Shown: positions 6,652-9,933 of the stretch, one piece after another
Numbering within the stretch: the stretch's first letter is position 1
How the letters are laid out: each line of letters begins with the position of its first letter
Assembly: GCA_023136155.1 (NCBI GenBank)
Contig: JAGLRT010000058.1
Span: forward strand, 1 to 9,933
Direction of reading: 5' to 3'
Length of the DNA stretch: 9,933 bases
Origin: Methanosarcinales archaeon
Lineage (GTDB): Archaea; Halobacteriota; Methanosarcinia; Methanosarcinales; Methanocomedenaceae
Program-made: the position numbers and the translations under genes
The notes under the pieces: generated by a model
Databases searched by the model: none
Told to the model about the DNA's origin: nothing
The model's input: only the letters and a program-made list of their open reading frames with translations

Positions 6652-7039
6652 ATTTTTCGAGTATCCAACCCAAATTTATATCAGTTGTGCCTAACCATGT
6701 GGCAGTTTTACCAATCAATGTCCCGATATCTTTCAAAGTTTTGCCAGTTGTCTTTGCTTCTTTCAAAATTTCATTGGTTTGTTTAATGCTTTCCGCAATT
6801 GATTTCTTATTAGGCTCTTTATCTTCGAGTTCACATACTACATTATCGAGATTACTCCTGATTTTTCTTTTACCATTTTCTTCAATATCTAGTTCACCAA
6901 CTTTGTGCTGAATAGCTCGAATCACTTTCAAGACATCTTCCGCGGGCGAATTTTGATTGATATTCAAATCTCCTACAATGTTATAGATATCCCGGCCTGC
7001 ATGTTGTTGACCAATTGATAACATAGATCTATTATTCAT
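6641..7039 (-). CDS. Small helical protein paired with the NTPase, candidate effector or adaptor
   Basis: This 132-aa protein is of no family I can name. Seen: a short N-terminus with GQQHAGRDIYNIVGDL (10-25), matching the NTPase's own N-terminal motif. A charged helical region follows (about 33-98), with the pattern LKVIRAIQHKVGELDIEENG, then ELEDKEPNKKSIAESIKQ. The C-terminal stretch TLKDIGTLIGKTATWLG (101-117) is Gly- and hydrophobic-rich and could be amphipathic or membrane-seeking. No enzyme motif is visible. The ATG at 7039 is preceded by GGAG in GGAGTGGTAATATT; a second ATG at codon 6 (7024) is possible and keeps the motif. The stop overlaps the NTPase start by 11 bases. By analogy with NLR-effector pairs, the motif could be recruited by the activated NTPase and the helical part could disturb the membrane; this is inference. 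Confidence 0.7.
   Translation of the reverse strand: MNNRSMLSIGQQHAGRDIYNIVGDLNINQNSPAEDVLKVIRAIQHKVGELDIEENGKRKIRSNLDNVVCELEDKEPNKKSIAESIKQTNEILKEAKTTGKTLKDIGTLIGKTATWLGTTDINLGWILEKYVK
6977..7006 (-). repeat. Copy A of the 30-nt near-identical motif (in the 132-aa protein)
   Basis: These bases encode QHAGRDIYNI near the N-terminus of the partner protein. They match 6586-6615 at 25 of 30 positions, while the sequences around both copies do not match. Confidence 0.75.
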
Positions 7040-7065
7040 AATATTACCACTCCGATTGTCATTTT

Positions 7066-7230
7066 TTATAATATTTTATTCCTATTTGTAAGTCCCCAAA
7101 CCCTGCGACTATACACACAGATCCCATACATCTCTTTTTCTGCGTTAGGCTTTGCTGCGCCGACGTCTTGCACATAGTCATCCAGCAGCAAACATGCACA
7201 TCGATCGTGAAAGATCTCGTCTTGTTCCAT
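7066..7230 (-). CDS. Possible leaderless small protein, 54 aa, first gene of the NTPase cassette
   Basis: ATG at 7230, TAA at 7066-7068. The product begins MEQDEIFHDRCACLLLDDYV and ends VYSRRVWGLTNRNKIL, with three cysteines and an acidic N-terminal half; I recognise no family. There is no Shine-Dalgarno, but a good TATA box (7255-7262) sits at the right distance to start transcription at or one or two bases before the ATG, the usual layout of a leaderless archaeal gene. The stop lies 26 bases before the start of the 132-aa gene, so the three may form one transcript. It could also be an unread leader or a gene remnant. Confidence 0.35.
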   Translation of the reverse strand: MEQDEIFHDRCACLLLDDYVQDVGAAKPNAEKEMYGICVYSRRVWGLTNRNKIL

Positions 7231-7254
7231 ATCAGATTAATTAAAGTTCACCCC

Positions 7255-7262
7255 ATATAAAA
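7255..7262 (-). promoter_or_regulatory. TATA box of the NTPase cassette
   Basis: The minus strand reads TTTTATAT, close to the archaeal TATA consensus, centred about 27 bases upstream of the ATG at 7230. It is the best promoter candidate near the cassette. A weaker alternative (TATTATAAAA, 7064-7073) lies directly before the 132-aa gene but would start transcription at its very first codon, losing its Shine-Dalgarno. Confidence 0.5.
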
Positions 7263-7268
7263 CTCCTG

Positions 7269-7553
7269 TTGAATGAGGCTTATCAGCACTATGGCGGCAT
7301 AACCGCCTTATTTATTTTTCATTTTTCAAACCCTTATGTTTGTTTTTGTGATGACAGGGGACTTTGTAGATTACCAAGTGGAAAAAAATTTAAAAAGGAT
7401 ATTATTACTTACCATAGGAACCCACCAGAAATGGATTATCCATACCTGAAAAAAATGCATATCCCGGAATGGCACCAGCATATTCCTGGAACGATAAACG
7501 AAAATAGTCAAATGAATCAGATTATTTATGTTGATTTTTACTATGCCGTATAA
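7269..7553 (+). CDS. Doubtful 94-aa ORF convergent with the malic enzyme gene
   Basis: A plus-strand frame from TTG 7269 ends TAA at 7551-7553, overlapping the 3' end of the malic enzyme gene by 32 bases in antisense. The middle part looks protein-like (DDRGLCRLPSGKKFKKD, then YHRNPPEMDYPYLKKMHIPE), yet I know no family. There is no Shine-Dalgarno, and the only promoter-like sequence would start transcription inside the frame. It may be a remnant of a transferred gene. This stretch otherwise holds only the small hairpin at 7293-7307 and the T-tracts given separately. Confidence 0.25.
   Translation: MNEAYQHYGGITALFIFHFSNPYVCFCDDRGLCRLPSGKKFKKDIITYHRNPPEMDYPYLKKMHIPEWHQHIPGTINENSQMNQIIYVDFYYAV
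7293..7307. repeat. Small hairpin GGCGG/CCGCC with loop CATAA
   Basis: A perfect 5-bp GC stem is followed on the plus strand by TTATTTATTTTTC, which resembles a terminator for plus-strand transcription; no plus-strand gene ends just before it. It may instead be a boundary mark between the cassette promoter and the malic enzyme region. Confidence 0.35.
7382..7396 (-). terminator. T-rich tract, candidate terminator of the malic enzyme gene
   Basis: The minus strand carries TTTTT, AAA and seven T's about 125 bases beyond the malic enzyme stop. Archaeal RNA polymerase often terminates at such runs without a hairpin. It would separate the malic enzyme transcript from the NTPase cassette. Confidence 0.3.
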
Positions 7554-8781
7554 GCTCTTTTGCATGGTTTGCCACTTCATCAGGAAGCGGGCTAACCCTT
7601 GCCGCTCCGCTCAGTACTGAAGCCTCAGCTACTGCTGCTGCAACAACAGGTACAACCCTTTTATCCAATGGTCCTGGCAGGATATGGTCTTCATCAAGTT
7701 CTGAATCGGTTATAATGCCCGCTAACGACTTGGCTGCGGCCATCTTCATTTCAATATTTATATCAGTAGCCCTTGTATCCAGTGCACCCCTGAAGATACC
7801 AGGGAAACCCAACACGTTGTTTACCTGATTTGGATAATCTGAACGTCCAGTGGCAACCACGCGTGCCCCGGCTTCAACTGCATCTTCCGGCATGATTTCA
7901 GGTTCTGGGTTGGCCATAGCGAATATAATCGGGTCGGGAGCCATGCTGTGGACCATATCTTTAGACATAATACCTGCTGCGGATACACCAATGAACACAT
8001 CAGCATCCTGCATGGCAATGTCCAGTTTTCCCATAAGACTGCGGCTGTTTGTCAGGCCGGCAATCAGGAACTTCATGGAGTTCATCCCCTCCCTGCGAGA
8101 TTGGTGGATTATGCCTCTGCTATCACAGAGAATAATATCCCTGACCCCTGCCCTTATCAAGGTAAGGGCAATAGCAATACCGGCTGCACCGGCACCGCTA
8201 ATTACGACCTTGATGCTATTAATATCCTTATTCACAATTTTCAGAGCGTTAATAAGTCCCGCATAGACAACTACCGCAGTACCATGCTGGTCGTCATGGA
8301 ACACAGGAATGTCAAGTTCGCGTCTCAACCTATCCTCTATTTCAAAACAGCGTGGTGCACTGATATCTTCCAGGTTAATACCCCCGAACGTGGGCGCAAT
8401 ATGCGTAATTGATTTAATTATTTCTTCGATATCCTTTGTGTCCAAACATATTGGAAAGGCATCAACACCACCCAGCTGCTTGAATAGTATGGCTTTGCCT
8501 TCCATCACAGGCATGGCGGCTGCAGGACCAATATCTCCCAGACCAAGAACAGCAGAGCCGTCTGTGATAACTGCTACAAAATTACCTTTGCTTGTATATT
8601 TATAAACTTCATCAGGGTCAGCCCGGATGACCCTGCAGGGTTCAGCTACCCCTGGTGTATAATCAACGCTCAGGTCATGCACATCATCCAGTGACACCTT
8701 GCTTGCAACTTCAAGTACACCGCGGTGCAATTCATGTACCTTTAAAGACTCCTCATATATTGAATCATTATTATTATCCAT
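7522..8781 (-). CDS. maeA: Malic enzyme (malate dehydrogenase, oxaloacetate-decarboxylating), NAD-type
   Basis: This enzyme converts malate to pyruvate and CO2 with reduction of NAD(P), or the reverse. The 419 aa match the short prokaryotic form without a phosphotransacetylase-like tail. Seen: SVDYTPGVAEPC (38-49) with catalytic Y41; EGKAILFKQLGGVDAFPI (94-111) with the candidate catalytic lysines K96 and K101; metal ligands in NLEDISAPRCFEIE (136-149; E138, D139) and FHDDQHGTA (161-169; D163/D164); Rossmann motif GAGAAG (196-201); D220 in CDSRG, favouring NAD; and MANPEPEI (289-296). GGAT stands about 8 bases before the ATG. The DUF166 gene ends 30 bases upstream on the same strand, so they may be co-transcribed. 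Symbol use differs between species; maeB-like names are also used for this family. Confidence 0.93.
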   Translation of the reverse strand: MDNNNDSIYEESLKVHELHRGVLEVASKVSLDDVHDLSVDYTPGVAEPCRVIRADPDEVYKYTSKGNFVAVITDGSAVLGLGDIGPAAAMPVMEGKAILFKQLGGVDAFPICLDTKDIEEIIKSITHIAPTFGGINLEDISAPRCFEIEDRLRRELDIPVFHDDQHGTAVVVYAGLINALKIVNKDINSIKVVISGAGAAGIAIALTLIRAGVRDIILCDSRGIIHQSRREGMNSMKFLIAGLTNSRSLMGKLDIAMQDADVFIGVSAAGIMSKDMVHSMAPDPIIFAMANPEPEIMPEDAVEAGARVVATGRSDYPNQVNNVLGFPGIFRGALDTRATDINIEMKMAAAKSLAGIITDSELDEDHILPGPLDKRVVPVVAAAVAEASVLSGAARVSPLPDEVANHAKELIRHSKNQHK

Positions 8782-8811
8782 ACTTTATCCTTTTCTTTTA
8801 TTGTATGTTAT

Positions 8812-9477
8812 CTATTTCCTTATTGCATCTTTCAATGCCTGCTTGTGCAACTCTGCAGAGCGGTGTATACCACCGCCTGTCCCCCTGACTGCCCGGCAGG
8901 GGTACTGTTGCACCAACAACCCGGCCCTGGCTGACGCTTCCGAGATGGGCATGCCCTTAAGCTGTTCTGCCATCCACCATGTGGAGCCGCATGGAGCGCC
9001 CCGTATAACCTTTACGTCACTCACCTTGCCGTCCACAATATGCACATCCAGCAGGGGTCGGCCCAGCACTGATGTGAACTCGTTTACGGTGGGGTCGGCG
9101 TCCTCTCCAATTTCGCAGCAGATATCTTCTACCAGTATTCGGGTGCCATACTGTTCGGATATCTTCTCCAGTTCCATGGGGTCGCCGGCATTGGACCAAC
9201 CGCCTGGGATTATGACGGCTTTTGCACCTGACCGGGCGGCGCGTCTCACGATCTCGGGGGTGATGTCGGGTTGCAGGCTGTAGGTGATGAGCAGGTCTGA
9301 TGACAGGACTGCAGTGTCCAGGTTCAGGTTGTCCACAAAGTGGGCCAGCTCGTCGATTAGGTCAGGCAGGGTTTGGGGTATGTCTGCTGAGGTGATCCGG
9401 AACTCTGTGTATGCGGTCAGGGTGTGCAGCAGCCGCACGCCGTACTTGCCACGAGTGATGACTCCGATGGTGAGCAT
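8812..9477 (-). CDS. DUF166 family protein (COG1810), function unknown
   Basis: The 221 aa fit the archaeal DUF166 family, known mainly from methanogens and once labelled thymidylate-synthase-like without support. Seen: N-terminal TIGVITRGKYGVRLL (3-17), a conserved-looking PGGWSNAGDP (91-100), a CC pair at 120-121, GAPCGSTWWMAE (160-171; C163) and YPCRAVRGTGGGIHRSAELH (192-211; C194). Four cysteines in well-kept blocks could hold a metal or iron-sulfur centre; that is inference. The frame stays open to a TTG at 9534, but the extra 19 residues (Pro/His-rich) do not look like the family and have no Shine-Dalgarno, so I take ATG 9477, which puts the first beta strand at the normal place. The gene lies directly upstream of malic enzyme. 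Confidence 0.85.
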   Translation of the reverse strand: MLTIGVITRGKYGVRLLHTLTAYTEFRITSADIPQTLPDLIDELAHFVDNLNLDTAVLSSDLLITYSLQPDITPEIVRRAARSGAKAVIIPGGWSNAGDPMELEKISEQYGTRILVEDICCEIGEDADPTVNEFTSVLGRPLLDVHIVDGKVSDVKVIRGAPCGSTWWMAEQLKGMPISEASARAGLLVQQYPCRAVRGTGGGIHRSAELHKQALKDAIRK

Positions 9478-9562
9478 GAAGGGTATATTTGGGTGTGGGG
9501 GGTGATAATAGTTTGGCGTGTGGGTGGAGTCCAATTGGAAATTTTTGATTACTTTTTAGGCG

Positions 9563-9592
9563 CAGATTTACGCTGATTTACACAGATTGGGT
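9563..9592. repeat. 10-nt-period direct repeat (CAGATTTACG/CTGATTTACA/CAGATTGGGT)
   Basis: Three consecutive 10-mers share -AGATT- or -TGATT- cores. Sequences of this kind (alternating CAGATTTACG-like and CTGATTTACA-like blocks) are known as dispersed intergenic repeats in many genomes. It lies between a TATA-like box (TATATAAC on the minus strand, 9594-9601) and the DUF166 start, so it would fall in that gene's leader if the box is used. Confidence 0.55.
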
Positions 9593-9593
9593 G

Positions 9594-9601
9594 TTATATA
9601 C
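9594..9601 (-). promoter_or_regulatory. Candidate TATA box upstream of the DUF166-malic enzyme pair
   Basis: The minus strand reads TATATAAC. Transcription from it would begin near 9571 and leave a leader of about 90 bases before ATG 9477, spanning most of the 10-nt repeat. A weaker alternative, ACTATTATC (about 9504-9512), would give a nearly leaderless message. Confidence 0.35.
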
Positions 9602-9602
9602 A

Positions 9603-9767
9603 TCACATAATTTTTATATTCGGACAGCCATGGCGATACACCACCGGTACAACAACTGGATCAAACTTCCCATCACTACTATCCCATACACCATCCCCCA
9701 GCCTGTCATAATCCCTGATGATATCCCGTAAATTGGCTAATGTGCTGGCACAGGATAGCAGCCTCAT
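9603..9767 (-). CDS. Doubtful 54-aa ORF or gene remnant, unrecognised
   Basis: ATG at 9767, TGA at 9603-9605. The product reads protein-like: MRLLSCASTLANLRDIIRDY, then an acidic segment GDGVWDSSDGKFDPVVVPVV and the end YRHGCPNIKIM. GGTAGGGAT precedes the ATG and could act as a Shine-Dalgarno. The same frame continues upstream past a TAA into further coding-like sequence, so it may be the remainder of a longer broken gene. I recognise no family. The rest of 9535-9898 shows no other convincing gene. Confidence 0.3.
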   Translation of the reverse strand: MRLLSCASTLANLRDIIRDYDRLGDGVWDSSDGKFDPVVVPVVYRHGCPNIKIM

Positions 9768-9898
9768 ATCCCTACCTGTATTTTAGGTAAAGTCGATGGT
9801 ATGTCTCTTGTGTTCGGACTTAGTCTTGCTTTTGCCCCTTTGGCATTAATCAGTTCTCATGCTTGGAAGTCACATCATGCACTTATTTTAAATTTAAT

Positions 9899-9933
9899 AT
9901 GATTGCTTCAACCACAATTCAAGTAAAGACAAA
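9899..9933 (+). CDS. Possible start of an antitoxin-like protein, cut by the right edge
   Basis: The last 35 bases open with ATG and read MIASTTIQVKT in frame to the window end. A short TTIQV beta strand right after the start is typical of small archaeal VapB-type or related antitoxins, where it forms the N-terminal strand before a helix. Upstream is AT-rich (TTTTAAATTTAATATG) without a Shine-Dalgarno. Only 11 residues are visible, so the family call is weak. Confidence 0.3.
   Translation, partial: MIASTTIQVKT

Noticed and set aside
8699..9283. Plus-strand 194-codon frame across malic enzyme and DUF166
   Set aside because: It lies opposite two well-supported genes and has no family resemblance or start signal.
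9478..9534. N-terminal extension of the DUF166 protein from TTG 9534
   Set aside because: The extra residues are Pro/His-rich, unlike the family start, and the TTG has no Shine-Dalgarno.

Overview
The window looks archaeal, most likely a Methanosarcinales or ANME-type euryarchaeon. The pointers are a DUF166-family protein (known mainly from methanogens and relatives), a two-subunit class I fumarase, AT-rich TATA-like promoters, TTG starts and a broken surface-protein gene of methanogen style. This is inferred from protein character, with no database search. All confidently called genes lie on the minus strand, so they read from right to left.

Right part (about 9900 to 7522): a possible antitoxin start cut by the right edge, a poorly coding 360-base stretch with a 10-nt-period repeat, then the DUF166 gene and an NAD-type malic enzyme 30 bases apart. 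Left part (2707 to 1): malate dehydrogenase, fumarase alpha and fumarase beta, which overlap by 4 and 8 bases, then a rhomboid protease 20 bases further on that is cut by the left edge. Together these interconvert fumarate, malate, oxaloacetate and pyruvate. A 17-bp palindrome sits just upstream of the likely TATA box of the mdh-fum operon.

Centre (about 7262 to 3985): an AT-rich accessory cassette inserted between the two malate-metabolism blocks. From a good TATA box it reads a possible leaderless 54-aa ORF, a 132-aa helical protein, and an 888-aa STAND/NLR-like P-loop NTPase with a long C-terminal array of about 40-residue repeats. The last two overlap by 11 bases and carry the same short N-terminal motif (AG-x-D-I-x-N). 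That layout resembles NLR-type immune receptors paired with an adjacent partner through a shared, amyloid-like signalling motif. This is the strongest candidate for an undescribed system in the window.

Between the cassette and mdh (3984 to 2708) lies eroded DNA: a surface-protein pseudogene with an internal stop and no start, a GC-rich block, and a possible 52-aa ORF. No rRNA, tRNA, CRISPR array or intact transposase was seen.
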